Below are positions 44,845 to 57,138 of a stretch of DNA of 64,000 bases, piece by piece (position 1 is the first letter of the stretch; every line of letters begins with the position of its first letter). Origin of the DNA: Misgurnus anguillicaudatus (taxonomy: Eukaryota; Chordata; Actinopteri; Cypriniformes; Cobitidae); assembly GCF_027580225.2 (NCBI RefSeq), contig NC_073343.2:124001-188000 (forward strand), in the 5' to 3' direction. The notes beneath the pieces were generated by a model. It saw only the letters and a list, made by a program, of their open reading frames with translations, was not told the origin of the DNA and searched no databases. The translations under genes and the position numbers were made by a program.

Positions 44845-45353
44845 TTTATTCAAGGCGAAAGACGCGAGGCAGGCAAGTTAACAGGCCGAAAGTGACAACA
44901 AATTTAAACTTGAAGCAGTTCACGCGCACTTAATCTGTGTACTCGCTTTGTTGGCATGACGACGGTGCGAGCAGGTACAGCATTTAACTGTCTGTCTGTA
45001 ATCTTCATTTTGTTTGTGAGAAGATTATTAAATGCAACAACTTTTTCCTCAGATCTACCAAAAAAAAAAAAAATTATGAGTGACACATTAGATTTTTACG
45101 ATGTTTTGATTTCCAAGTCAACTGAACTAATGTTTAGGAAATTATCATCAGTTGTATATTTTTATTACGTGGCAAATTTCCACGTAAATTTGATTACTTT
45201 AGGTCAACCTACAAGAGTTTAGTTGCATCCGACATGATCAGACAGAGTTATTTTAATGTAAAAACTTTTACGTGGAAATTTGCCACGTAATTAAAATGTA
45301 TTTAACTAATGAGTCTACTAATATTAACGAAAATTAACCATGGTGTTACTACA

Positions 45354-45613
45354 CCCTGCTGAATTAAACCATTACAGAAAATTCTAATGGTTTCCATTAA
45401 ATACCAATAGGAACCATTAGCTTTTACCATTAAAACCACTACACTGTAGTGTGTTTTGGGCCATATTCCATTAGAACCAATACATACCATTAGAGACCAA
45501 CAAAAACCAATACACTGTAGTGTGTTTTGGGCCATATTCCATTAGAACCAATAAAATTCCCAATAAAACCATTAGAATTTTCTGTAATGGTTTTATTGTT
45601 TTTTTCAGCAGGG
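45354..45613. mobile_element. foldback MITE (CCCTGCTGAATTAAACC)
   Basis: Left CCCTGCTGAATTAAACCATT, right AATGGTTTTATTGTTTTTTTCAGCAGGG (the last 8 bases complement the left end); arms pair through CAGAAAATTCTAATGG. The inner CACTGTAGTGTGTTTTGGGC is repeated at 45438 and 45512. Confidence 0.7.
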
Positions 45614-45713
45614 CAGTAAACATAGTTAGATCTATATTTGTGGTAAAACAACAGTAAACGCAAATGTATCATATAGTAAGTTTAATCCAAAACCATGAAT
45701 ACAAATGGTAATC

Positions 45714-45960
45714 CACCCTGCTGAAAAAACAGCATAAACCAGCATCATTCCCATGCTGGTCCATGCTGGTTTGGTGCTGGTCACCAGCATACCAGCACCA
45801 AAACACAACATATGCTGGTCTTGCTGGTATGACCAGCATGGGATGCGGGTATGCTTGATGACCACCAGCTAAACCAGCAACAAAACACAACATATCCTGG
45901 TCTTACTGGTATGCTGGTTTTTCCAGCATGCATGCCACATGGCTAGTTTTTATAAGGGTA
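45714..45960. repeat. CCAGCAT/ATGCTGG-rich repeat element
   Basis: Starts CACCCTGCTGAAAAAA and is built of CCAGCAT, CATGCTGG and ACCAGCA words in both orientations, a common cyprinid MITE type. The right end is not exact. Confidence 0.6.
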
Positions 45961-46826
45961 TTAGTCACCCTGCTCCTCAGTTGTCATTATAAAAGTAATT
46001 CATTTTTAACATTGTGGTAATGTTACAGTGAATGTAGAGTAATCATGGTTATTTTCATAAATTTATCTTCAAAATGTTTCTTTTCGACAATGGAGGATTA
46101 TAATTTTAATAACCTTATTTTATAATAGTTTGCTTAAATGAATGTAGATGTCCTTGCAAAATATTTATGCTCATTTGAAGACATAAGTTAAATTTGATGA
46201 CAGTGACTACTAAGTCACTACCAAATTACTAGTGTAAATCTGTGTAATTGTTGTGGGTGGTTGTCAAACTATCAGATGATTTGTCATCTTTAATAATAAT
46301 GCAAAAGCATTGTGTTGCTTCACAGAAAGTGCTTTGATGCATCACAGAAGCAGTTGATGCAATTTTCTTTTGAGGTCCTGTTTGAACTTGAAAGCTTGCT
46401 GTAAAGAGAGGTGGATGATTTTCCAGAGGTATCCATGAGAGGGCACTGTTGCTCCTTGTAAAACTTTAGATAGTGGTCCAGCATCCCTTACTTGAGATAC
46501 AAGACTTGGCTACAACTGCAATGTTGTTATTGATTGCCTTATACCACAGCATCGAGAAAATGTTTTTTACTTCTTGAAATTTATGGAGTTTCTGTCGTGG
46601 TGTCTGGCTGTGGCTAGCTGGCTTGGTCTCTAATGTCTCATATATGCTGCAATTTGTGGGTTTATATACCAAGACCAAAATTCTCTCAGTTAGACTCTAT
46701 TAAGCATGAACCTGGTGATATATATGATTTTCACAAGATATTGTTTGCAATACCTCTGAAAATCCAATCCACAAAAGGCTGCCATGATGATATCTTTTTT
46801 AGTACAGTATTGCTGTTGTTCAAGCA

Positions 46827-46960
46827 AGTGATGATAGGGCATGGTGCCCACAACGGCAAGTTCATGGGTTCGATTCCCATACAAAAATGACATGTCCCTG
46901 TATAAGGCCTTAATAGAACACTACTGTAAGTTGCTTTAAATAAAACACCTGACAAATGAA
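46827..46960 (+). mobile_element. tRNA-derived SINE
   Basis: Degenerate A box (GATAGGGCATGGTGCCCACA), clear B box (GGGTTCGATTCCCAT), then the tail CTGTAAGTTGCTTTAAATAA and CCTGACAAATGAATTA. Sense orientation on plus. Confidence 0.7.
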
Positions 46961-47489
46961 TTAAAGGTCACATATTATGCCTATTTTTACAAGATGTAAT
47001 ATAAGACTTAGGTGTGCCAACATTGTGTCTGGGAAGTTTCAGCTCAAAATAGCCCACAGATTATTTGTTATAGCATGTCCAAAATGCCCCTATTGTTTTC
47101 ATGCATCTTTAAAAGCAAATGAGCTACTGCTCCTCACTCCCTTATCAACAGACAATGAGCGCTTTGGTAAAAAAAGATCTGATTCACGTGAATACAGTCT
47201 TAGACAATAGTATCTTTAGCTGCATCAACGATACAATGTGCTAACAAACACATTTAGAAAAGCTTTTGGGTGAAATTAACCAGTCAGTCAGTGGCTGCGG
47301 GCAGGGCTTTGTTTTTATGATGTCACATTAACAACAGAATCAAAACAGCATGTCTAATGAGACTGCTTTGGTTTAATAGGGATGAAAAAGAATTAGGTGT
47401 ATTTTTTTCATTGTGTTTACACACTGCCAACACACATTTATGTCCAAACACCTTTTAAAAGTGGATTTTGAATAATATGTGCCCTTTAA
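46961..47489. mobile_element. TTAA element (AAAGGTCACATATTATGCC)
   Basis: Left TTAAAGGTCACATATTATGC, right GAATAATATGTGCCCTTTAA. Its right TTAA is shared with copy C of the Looper-like MITE. Confidence 0.7.
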
Positions 47490-47971
47490 CTCTTTCCCTG
47501 CTATGGACAAGTTATCTAGTCAATTAAGAGAAAACATTTGCATGAAAAAAAACGTTCCTGATGAGTTTCTTGGTTATCTGTAATACTGCGGTAGATGGCG
47601 CACTTACCCAATTTATAAAAGACTAAAGCAAATTTTTTTTGATTAATTTTACACTCTGTGTATGTTTTGATAATCAATCTGAACTGGATCTCTAACAAAA
47701 TTCATTCACAAAAATGCAATTATTTCAGCTTTTTGCAAAAAAAAAGAAAAATACCCATTTAAGAGTTTATAAGCAGAGGAAAAATATAGATAGGAAGAAA
47801 TGTTTTTGTCCCGTTTTGTTTGTTTTTTTATTGTTTGTTTGAAAGCAGAGGGTCTGTTTATATATTTTTAGAATAACATTTTCCTGGAAGGCATTTTGTG
47901 AAACTTGTGAAAATCACAAACAATGCTGGCAGGCAACTTTTCAAAAAAAAAGACTGGCGAGAATGAGTTAA
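47486..47971. mobile_element. TTAA (Looper-like) MITE copy C
   Basis: TTAACTCTTTCCCTGC at the left, GCGAGAATGAGTTAA at the right. Nearly identical to copy D, including the block TCTGTAATACTGCGGTAGAT. Confidence 0.8.
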
Positions 47972-47993
47972 AGAGTTCAAAATTGTGTCATCA

Positions 47994-48725
47994 TTAAAGG
48001 AATAGTCTACTCATTTTCAATATTAAAATATGTTATTACCTTAACTAAGAATTGTTGATACATCCCTCTATCATCTGTGTGCGTGCACGTAAGCGCTGGA
48101 GCGCGCTGCGACGCTTCGATAGCATTTAGCTTAGCCCCATTCATTCAATGGTACCATTTAGAGATAAAGTTAGAAGTGACCAAACACATCAACGTTTTTC
48201 CTATTTAAGACGAGTAGTTATACGAGCAAGTTTGGTGGTACAAAATAAAACATAGCGCTTTTCTAAGCGGATTTAAAAGAGGAACTATATTTTATGGCGT
48301 AATAGCACTTATGGGAGTACTTCGACTCGGCGCAGTAACACCCTCCCTCTCCCATTATGAGAGTGAGAAGGGGAGCGGACTTTTCAGGCGAGTCGAAGTA
48401 CTCCCAAAAGTGCTATTACGCCATAACATATAGTTCCTCTTTTAAATCCGCTTAGAAAAGCACTACGTTTTATTTTGTACCACCAAACTTGCCCGCACAA
48501 CCACTCGTCCCAAACAGGAAAAACGTTGATGTGCCCGGTCACCTCCAACCCCATCCCTAAATGGCACCATTGAATGAATGGGGCCAAGCCAAATGCCATC
48601 GAAGCGCCGCAGCGCGCTCCAGCGCCCACGCGCACGCACACAGACGACAGAGGGATGCACCAACAATTCCCAATTAAAGGCAATAACATATTCCAATATT
48701 GAAAATGAGTAGACTATTCCTTTAA
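47994..48725. mobile_element. TTAA foldback element with T-to-C shifted right arm
   Basis: Left TTAAAGGAATAGTCTACTCA, right TGAGTAGACTATTCCTTTAA; the arms are about 330 bp around a loop near 48340. Where the arms differ, the right arm reads C where pairing predicts T (or G on minus for A), for example CAACCCCATCCC for TAACTTTATCTC. More than 40 such changes run from about 48450 to 48700; the last ~25 bp and the loop-proximal part are unchanged. Confidence 0.88.
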
Positions 48726-49204
48726 CTCTTTCCCTGCCATGGACGAGTTATCTAGTCAATTAAGAGAAAACATTTGCATGAAAAAACGTGTTCCTGATGA
48801 GTTTCTTGGTTATCTGTAATACTGCGGTAGATGGCGCACTTACCCAATTTATAAAAGACTGAAGCAAAAAAAAATTATTAATTTTACACTTTGTGTATGA
48901 TTTGATAATCAATCTGAATCTGATCTCTAACAAAATTCATTCACAAAAATGCAATTATTTCAGCTTTTTGCAAAAAAAAGAAAAATACCCATTTAAGAGT
49001 TTATAAGCAGAGAAAAAATATAGATAGGAAGAAATGTTTTTGTCCCGTTTTTTTTTTTTTTTTTATTGTTTGTTTGAAAGCAGAGGGTCTGTTTATATAT
49101 TTTTAGAATAAAATTTTCCTGGAAGGCATTTTGTGCAACTTGTGAAAATCACAAACAATGCTGGCGTGCAACTTTAAAAAAAAAGACTGGCGAGAATGAG
49201 TTAA
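48722..49204. mobile_element. TTAA (Looper-like) MITE copy D
   Basis: TTAACTCTTTCCCTGCCATG at the left, GGCGAGAATGAGTTAA at the right. Shares both its left TTAA and its right TTAA with neighbours. Confidence 0.8.
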
Positions 49205-49460
49205 AGAGTTCAAAATTGTGTCATCATTAACTTACCCACATTTTGGTCTAAACCTGTATAGGATTCTTTCTTCAGTTTTTAACAAAAGAAGATCTTGTAC
49301 TAAAGATAGTTGAAGGTACCCATTGACTTCCATAGTACTTGTTATTACTATGGAAGTCAATGGGTACCGTCTTAACATAATTGATCAAAATATCTGCTTT
49401 TGTGTTTAAGTTAATAAAGAAACAACGTGTGGGTGAGTAAATAATGACAGAATTTTAGTT
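49201..49460. mobile_element. TTAA-type MITE with inner palindrome
   Basis: Begins TTAAAGAGTTCAAAATTGTG; the inner perfect palindrome GTACCCATTGACTTCCATAG pairs with CTATGGAAGTCAATGGGTAC. Its first 26 bp also occur at 47968-47993, where they are interrupted at TTAA by the foldback element. Confidence 0.65.
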
Positions 49461-50687
49461 TATATATTGTATGCTGAATTAGTACAGATAGATAGTGGCA
49501 GAGATCTGGAGTCAGACGTTTTGAAGAGATCCCAACCTTTCAAATCAAGAAGAATTAAAGCATCTGTAATGCTGGCCGGGCTGAATGAGATTGCACTTGT
49601 TTCCATTTTGTCCTGTCTGAGTGTTGGCGCTCCCTGGCAGTGCTGCCGAATTGGGAAGCAGGCCAAGCAGTGAGATTTTAATTGGACACAGGTTCACTTT
49701 CGGGCATAGCTAGACAGCAGAATGATGGGAAGGGCCGAGGCTTTTAGTTTAGGTTGTGATGGGAGCCTCTTACTGTCTGGTGCATCTTCACAGCCAGCGG
49801 GCTCTTAGGAGAACTTTAACAGGGATCAGTGAGGTCTTGACTAAAGCTCTTCAAAACACAGAATCGTAATGAAGCCCATCTGGTGGTACGCATCAGTCTC
49901 CTATCCCCAGCCTGTAATTTCTCCAAGCTGCAACAAGGGTGGAAGTGCTACAGTCGTATCCCCGGCGAGCTTTCTGGTGGTTCAAGCACATCGACACTTT
50001 TTTACAAATTACAGTCATCGCTTCCTGACTCGCTGACATACACTCGCTCAGGTAGCTATTTGCCGGACTGTGAGGAGCATGTGGTGAAGGATGTGTATGC
50101 ATCCTTCTTAAGTCCTTATTTACATAGCAGGGGTGCTTGCATCCAAGCCAATGAGTGTTTGGTGTCACACATGGCCGTCTCCTCTGTGTGTTTGCAGACA
50201 GGCCCATTATGGAGCTTGATTGTGCATAATGGAACAGGTAGTGCGAAGTACTTTGCTTTGCTTTAGACCAGGGTTGCATTACAGCACATGTGCATAATTT
50301 ATCTATGACACAAGGTCAAACGACAGGGAGATGTACATACCAGTACCCCATTATGAAGGTATAAGGTTTCTCGGGTCGCAGGAGGTTTGTTTTAAAAGTT
50401 GCTGGCCCCTTTTTGCTTAATATTGTTTTGCGAAATATCAGCAGTTCTCAGTCGGCAGAGGGAAAAATAGATTAAGGTTTAATGATTGCACATAATGGGG
50501 CTTAATTCTCCGTCTTAATTAAGCAGAAGGATTAGCTCAATTACGGTGCAGTAGGCTGTATTAAAACATATCATTCACCGCATAATCCTTTTATGCAATA
50601 TTACACATTCTGTGTTTGTATAAGCATTTAGATTTTCTTGAGTCATCATGTAATAGTTGTAACTTCTGCTGAGGTCACTTAGATTTA
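49461..50687. other. single-copy-looking noncoding DNA with candidate conserved element
   Basis: No transposon ends recognised. Opposed ~128-codon ORFs at 49883-50279 show no family features. The part 50440-50650 is rich in TAATTA/TTAATT and ATTA words and looks like an enhancer-type conserved noncoding element; conservation was not tested. Confidence 0.4.
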
Positions 50688-51215
50688 CGAATTTGGCAGG
50701 TGCTTTTATCCAAAGTGACTTACTGTGCTTTCACACCAGACGCGAATAAAGCAAATAAATTGCGCTATTCATGCATAGATGGACACTTGAAAATTTTGAG
50801 CTAACTAGCTTTATCGCGTGTGAAATGCGAAAATCACGTCATTCACGCATAAAATTCAGGCGCGAATACGCTCAATTTGCTGGCTTTAGCTAGCTTGTAG
50901 TCTCAATATGTATATGTGTGTGTGATATCTCGAATATCCGCGATAGTTCCAATTTTTCAGCTCGTTAAACGTCTAAATGTTAAATACGTGCCACGTCATT
51001 CACGCGCCTATTTTATGCAAATCTTGCCACAGGATGTCTATCACGTCTTTGCATTGATTTAACATGTAAATCACACGCGTGTTGAACTTTATTCGCATCT
51101 GGTGTGAATGCACCATTACAGTGCATTCAATACGTACATCAGTATGTGGGTTCCCTGGGATCGAATGACATTTAATTTGCTAATGCAATGCTCTGCCAAT
51201 TAAGCTTTAAAACTG
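50688..51215 (-). mobile_element. tRNA-derived SINE split by a Harbinger-like MITE
   Basis: The tail half (GTAAGTCACTTTGGATAAAA, minus strand) is at 50688-50722. The body and tRNA-like head (TGGGTTCCCTGGGATCGAAT on plus) are at 51116-51215. The halves join naturally across the TTA-flanked insert. Confidence 0.75.
50723..51115. mobile_element. PIF/Harbinger-like MITE, TTA duplication
   Basis: TIR CTGTGCTTTCACACCAGACG and (right end, complement) TGGTGCATTCACACCAGATG; TTA at 50720-50722 and 51116-51118. Same family as 32832-33716. The empty SINE sequence confirms the boundaries. Confidence 0.85.
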
Positions 51216-51321
51216 TATTCTTTCCTTACTATGATTCTAAACGGTAAGCTTATAATGCTTGCTCGACCAAATAATTGAGCACATTTTGAGTGCCTATATT
51301 TTATCGAGAGGAGTACCTAAC

Positions 51322-52279
51322 GTAAAGGACAAGTTCGGTATTTTACAGATTGTTTATGATGAAATAGAACGGTTTTGACTGAAATTTCGACATGTATAAT
51401 CCTTGGTTTAGATTTATGAATATATAATAATTTGCTTAGGATCTTATTAATATGACTAGCTACTTAGGTAAAATAGTGCATACAATGTTCCTTTGTTATC
51501 ATACGACCTTTGGTTACTGCATCATCAAGTTATCTTGTTGTGGTAGAAGGCAGTTTATCCTATTTTTCTAGACTTAGCAGAATGTGTGATGTTGTTACAA
51601 TCGGGTGTTTGTGGTTTCACCTCCCACCTTTACAATGCGTGTATGTGCACAGGAACAATCCTTCCTAAAATGCATTAAACTTTCGTTTACAAAGACGTGA
51701 AACTCACCGAGTGGTCAGGGGTGTTCACTGATATGCTCACACAAAAAACGCTGCAAAAGATGCTTTCCAACAGGTGTTTTCGCTTTCGTTGTAAACTTGT
51801 GGACCTATTTTTCCAAACGCCTCACACCCGTATATTCTTCCGTTAAGAGCTTGAATAATAGACACTCCAGCCCTGGTGGTGGCGATAATCCGCCTTTGCC
51901 AATTGCAGGAATACAAACAATGTTCCCGGCGCGGAGTAATACCGTACCTCACAGCACATCTAATACAAGTCAATGGAGTTGGACAAAACTACGTTAGAAC
52001 CTGTTGGAGGGCGTCTTTTGCGGCGATTTTTGTGTGAGTGAACACCCCTGACCACTCGGTGAGTTTCACGTCTTTGTAAATGAAAGTTTAATGCATTTTA
52101 GGAAGGATTGTTCCTGTGCACCTATAGAGCCATTATAGAGGTGGGGAGGTGATACAAGAAACACCCCAAAATTTTCGGGTCAGCATCATATGTCCAAATT
52201 TCAGTCAAAACCGTTCTATTTCATCACAAACATTTTGAAAACATGGCTTTAAGTGTAAAATACCGAACTTGTCCTTTAC
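51322..52279. mobile_element. foldback element (AAAGGACAAGTTCGGTATTTT), rearranged copy
   Basis: Ends TAAAGGACAAGTTCGGTATT and AATACCGAACTTGTCCTTTA; interior matches 28818-29592. The left arm has a deletion and about 190 bp of foreign AT-rich DNA near 51400-51600. Confidence 0.75.
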
Positions 52280-54790
52280 CTCAAGCTGATTGAGCCATTT
52301 TTACTTGGTTGAGCTTTGTTATGCCAAAAAAATTCACTAGATGTCAGTTTGTTAATCAACAGCACTTGTCACAACACATCTTCTTAAATGGATGTCAGAG
52401 AGAAAGAAATCACTCCTGCCATGTTCTGTTCTTGTTAAATTTTGCGAGGAAAGCATATTGACAAATTACACGGTAAGAGCCCTAACCTTAAAAAAAAGTT
52501 TGTATATTTGTAATAATTTTAATTCATTTTAAAATTATCATTTAAAATTATTTAAATATTTAAATTTAGAATAATTAATATTTTTTTTAAACGTGCTCAA
52601 CCAAACGGTTGATTTGTCACTTTATGGTAAATGTGGAACAGCTAAGGTAATGTTTTCGGATCATCTATTTCTGCTGTCAAAATGAACTATTTCCTGAGAA
52701 ATATAAATTTCTGATCATTCACAGCTATGAATATGACACAGCTATTTATATTTCTTATTGAATATATTGAGATAATTTCTTAAGTATGTATTTTTGCCAC
52801 TTCTGAATATTTTTTTGAAATAAAATAATGAATTAATATAATTAAGGTATTGAAATCATAATTACTGATTAATTAATCAGAAATTACTTCTTAAATAATG
52901 TTTTATTTTGTTTGAAGAATTGTTTCTAATGTTGGCTTACTCTAGACAGCATTGCTGGTTTACAAAGAAATGTTAATTTATCTAAAAAAAAAGAAAAAAA
53001 TCCTGTTGCACTACCACAATTGACAGTGTGTTTCTTGAATCATAAAAGCCTAAAATGCCATTGTATTACTATCTTTTGCCTTCTTCTATTCTAGGTTTTG
53101 AATGCAGAAAAAATGTAATGTCTTTATTTTTGTTACTTTTAGTTATTTTTAGTAAGAAAACATTTAATTATCTGTGTTAAAATGAAAACCTGAAATATTT
53201 AATATTTTATACTTGAATAAATAAAGTAGATATAATATACAAAACTATTTTATTTTGATTATGTTTAAAACAATTTTTATTATAGTCCTTATTTTTTGAT
53301 TTCCATAGTATGTGTATGAATTCCTTTAAGTGACAAGTCAACCATTTGGTAGGGGCCAATATTGAAAAAATGATGGGATGTGTTGAAAAAAATTCATTGA
53401 GTGTGGTAACTAGCGACATAAGGAGATAGTTAAAGGGTTAAGTTGAGCTGTCAGATTGGAAATTTGTGGGAAATATCTGTTGTTTTTAACAATTGTAAAC
53501 TTTAAGTGCGTAAAGTAACTTGCAATGTTTTGCTTTAAAACAAAAAAGGGGAAAGAGATGCAAAAATTACGGATTGCGCAATTTTTAGTATATTCCTCGT
53601 CATTTCATAATTTAATTCTGATTTAACATCCTGTTGGGTGTGGCTGATTCAAATTTCAGCTTGTAAATCAAAAGAGATCTACCCTGATACATCAAACAGT
53701 GTTAATAAAAGATGAAAAGTGTTACAGTGAGCTCCGAGTGCACTGAGACACTCACACTTTCACATCTCCTGCCAAGAAGAAAGGAACGTCAAAGCTCTGG
53801 GAGTCATATTAGAAAATCCACATCGCTCTAGAAAGATCGCTTTCTATGCAGCTGTTCAAATGACTGACTTAAAGTTAATGAGATTGTAGAGAAGGGCCGG
53901 CTATGAGTGCGTTGCGGAAATCAGATTTTGCGTGTGGATTATTTACGCTAAATTTGAAACAATTATGATGGTAAGATGTTTGATGTTGAACATGCATGGC
54001 GCAAATATGCACAAACATCCATCACATCATTAATTGCTTCATTTACCAAATTTAAATAATTTCTGTGGTGTTTTGATACTACTATTCATGCAGATGGGAT
54101 TAAACAATTAGCATAAACGTCAGTGCAGGTGAACAGGTGCTTTACTCACTGTGCAGCAAGTGGAGATCTCCTGTGGTCCTGCACAGCACTCAGACGTCAG
54201 ATTACTCCTTAAAGTGTTTCAAAAGCCATGGCTGCCTGTCCTTAATCGTATTTATTAGGTGTTCGAAATGCTTCCTTTATCAAGAACACTTACAGGGAAC
54301 ACACAACTATTGATTTAGTTTAGGAGGTCAGACATCCAGACGTATGTGTCTGCCATATGTGTAGATGTCGTTTCGCGATAGTGTTTAACGGTTCAAAGTC
54401 CTTACAGTGATTGTACATATGTGTCACATCCACAAAGTGTTTTTCTTCCAGAGAACTGCACAGGTTCAATGGAAGAAATTTTTTTTTACATTTTCTAAAG
54501 AAATGTAAGTGGCGCTTTGCCAGTGCAAAGTGGCATAATGCTAGGGTCTCGAGAGCGGTTGCGAGGTTGTTTTGCGGTTGCTAAGGTGTCTTCAGTGGTT
54601 TTAGCATGTTGCTGTGTGGTTCCAAGTGCGTTCTGGTTGGTTAGTTGCATAAGTGAAGTCAAAGAGCAAATCTCTATGATGTTCTGAGCTGAAGTCACTC
54701 ATTTATTAATCAAGTCCGTTAGATGTTATTGATATTTTTGTTTTATTGCCCATTCAAATTATTTAGAGAATTAAAATCCATATATATATA
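52280..54790. other. AT-rich noncoding DNA, nothing assigned
   Basis: No convincing gene or transposon end. About 54500-54660 has degenerate GGTTGCTAAGG-type words, a known style of fish minisatellite-like repeat. Confidence 0.4.
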
Positions 54791-56730
54791 TACTCACCTA
54801 AAGGATTATTAGGAACACCATCTAGGATCACCTTTCGCCTTCAGAACTGCCTTACTTCTAGGTGGCATTGATTCAACAAGGTGCTGAAAGCATTCTTTAG
54901 AAATGTTGGCCCATATTGATAGGATAGCATCTTGCAGTTGATGGAGATTTGTGGGATGCACATCCAGGGCACGAAGCTCTCGTTCCACCACATCCCAAAG
55001 ATGCTCTATTGGGTTGAGATCTGATGACTGTGGGGGCCATTTTAGTACAGTGAACTCATTGTCATGTTCAAGAAACCAATTTGAAATGATTTGAGCTTTG
55101 TGACATGGTGCATTATCCTGCTGGAACTAGCCATCAGTGGATGAGTAGATTGTTGTCATAAAGGGATGGACATGGTCAGAAACAATGCTTAGGTAGGACG
55201 TGGCACTTAAACGATGCCCAATTGGCACTAAGGGGCCTAAAGTGTGCCAAGAAAACATCCCTTACACCATTACACTACCACCACCAGCCTGCACAGTGGT
55301 AACAAGGCATGATGGATCCATGTTCTCATTCTGTTTACGCCAAATTCTGACTCTACCATCTGAATTGTTTCAACAGAAATCGAGACTCATCAGACCAGGC
55401 AAGATTTTTCCAGTCTTCAACTGTCCAATTTTGGTGTGCTCGTGCAAATTGTAGCCTCTTTTTTTCTATTTGTAGTGGAGATGAGTGGTACCCGGTGGGG
55501 TCTTCTGCTGTTGTAGCCCATCCGCCTCAAGGTTGTGCGTGTTGTGGCTTCACAAATGCTTTGCTGCATACCTCGGTTGTAATGAGTGGCTATGTCAGTC
55601 AAAGTTGCTCTTCTATCAGCTTGAATCAGTCGGCTCATTCTCCTCTGACCTCTAGCATCAACAAGACATTTTCGCCCACAGAACTGCCACATACTAGATG
55701 TTTTTCCCTTTTTACACCATTCTCTGTAAACTCTAGAAATGGTTGTGCGTGGAAATCCTAATAACTGAGCAGGGGTGCGTTTCCCAAAAGCATTGTTAGC
55801 CAACGAACATCGTAAGTTCCATCGTTACTAACATTGTTCAACGATTTGGTATTTCCGGAAACCATCGTTCAAACGAACAATTACAAACTGCATTGCTAAC
55901 TTGTGGCGTTAGAACGACAGCTCTTGACCTGTCGTTAGAAGCATCGTACCTTGTTATTATCATATGACTTACGTTGATCATGCTTTTGAACAAAATAAGC
56001 AAAAAACATGTAGTACAGTCAATATCCATCATTCGAAATATATAACCATTTTATTTTACGTCTTTAAATTTGTAAACAGAATGAAAGCGTTGCATTTGAA
56101 AACTGCGCATGTGCGCAGACCTACGAGATTTAAGACCCTGGGGAATCCCTGGGAGGAGTGACGTAAGAGGGTACGTGAATTAAATATCTTGAAAATAAAC
56201 AATAGATAACTAAATCATGATAACAAAATCAGTATTCCGATGCAATATATGTTATTTACACAATAATCTGACATTAAATCGATTTGCACAGATTAATTAG
56301 TACTTCACCTCCCACGTGACATCATCAACTATGTTGTTAAACCAACATCGTTCAAATGACGAATGTGCGACAAAGTTACTATGCTTTTGGGAAACAGTCG
56401 TGACAAGATAGTTAGTTTCTCCAACGATGCATCGTACTATGGTCGTTTAGCAACGAGTTACGTCGTTGTTTGGAAAACGCACCCCAGATTGTGAAATACT
56501 CAGACCAGCCAGTCTGGCACCAACAACCATGCCACACTCAAAATTGCTTAAATCACCTTTCTTTCCCATTCTGACATTGAAAACATTGACCCCAGGGGAT
56601 CTTATGAAAAACTTTCCATTATTTTACACGAAGCCAACGAAAATTGAGCAGGACCAAAACATTTTACAGCTGTTCAGCGACAACGTCCCAAGTATAACCG
56701 CAGCAATGACAGTGTTCTTAAAATGACAAA
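54791..56730 (-). pseudogene. Tc1/mariner-like transposon relic with split transposase
   Basis: The left end CTCACCTAAAGGATTATTAG beside a TA run is a Tc1-type TIR. On the minus strand transposase-like sequence starts near 56571 (MGKKGDLSNFECG), is cut by the insert 55771-56486, and continues with LGFPRTTISRVYREW (HTH region), RRATLTDIATHYN, TTLRRMGYNSRRPHRVPL and, near the left end, AILSIWANISKECFQHLVES. Frameshifts and stops are present and no matching right TIR was found. Inactive. Confidence 0.8.
55771..56486. mobile_element. hAT-like foldback element inside the Tc1 transposase
   Basis: Left GGGGTGCGTTTCCCAAAAGC, right TTGTTTGGAAAACGCACCCC; subterminal AACGA/TCGTT words in both arms. It separates transposase text ...TGAGC and AGATTGTGAAATACTCAG, which are continuous in intact Tc1 relatives. 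Confidence 0.75.
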
Positions 56731-57075
56731 GTGTTTTGATTAATACCATTACTGTTTATTTTTTTAATCAGTGTATACCACTAGTCAACTAAATGAATAT
56801 AACATGGAAAAGATTAATGCACATTTATATATTGATTCAATAGATTTATAGCATTGTGAAAAAAAAATTGTCATGGATTTATTGCATTTTGTGAAAAAAT
56901 AATCAGTTTTTGTAATAAATCTTTGAAAATCTAATTATGAATTAGAATTTTTTTATTTATATATATTTTTATATTTTTCAATTTTTTTATTTATTTTATT
57001 TTTTATTTATATATATTTTTTTATATTTTTCAACAATTCAGCTATACGGAAACATACACTATAATGTGTACGTAC

Positions 57076-57081
<6 letters not shown>

Positions 57082-57131
<50 letters not shown>
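57082..57131. repeat. (GT)n microsatellite
   Basis: About 25 uninterrupted GT units, followed directly by the right part of a Looper-like MITE. Confidence 0.95.

Positions 57132-57132
<1 letters not shown>

Positions 57133-57138
<6 letters not shown>

Noticed and set aside
46830..46890. possible tRNA gene on the plus strand
   Set aside because: Degenerate A box and attached SINE tail.
49883..50279. opposed 127/128-codon ORFs
   Set aside because: Mutually antisense, no recognisable domain or splice context; not enough for a gene call.
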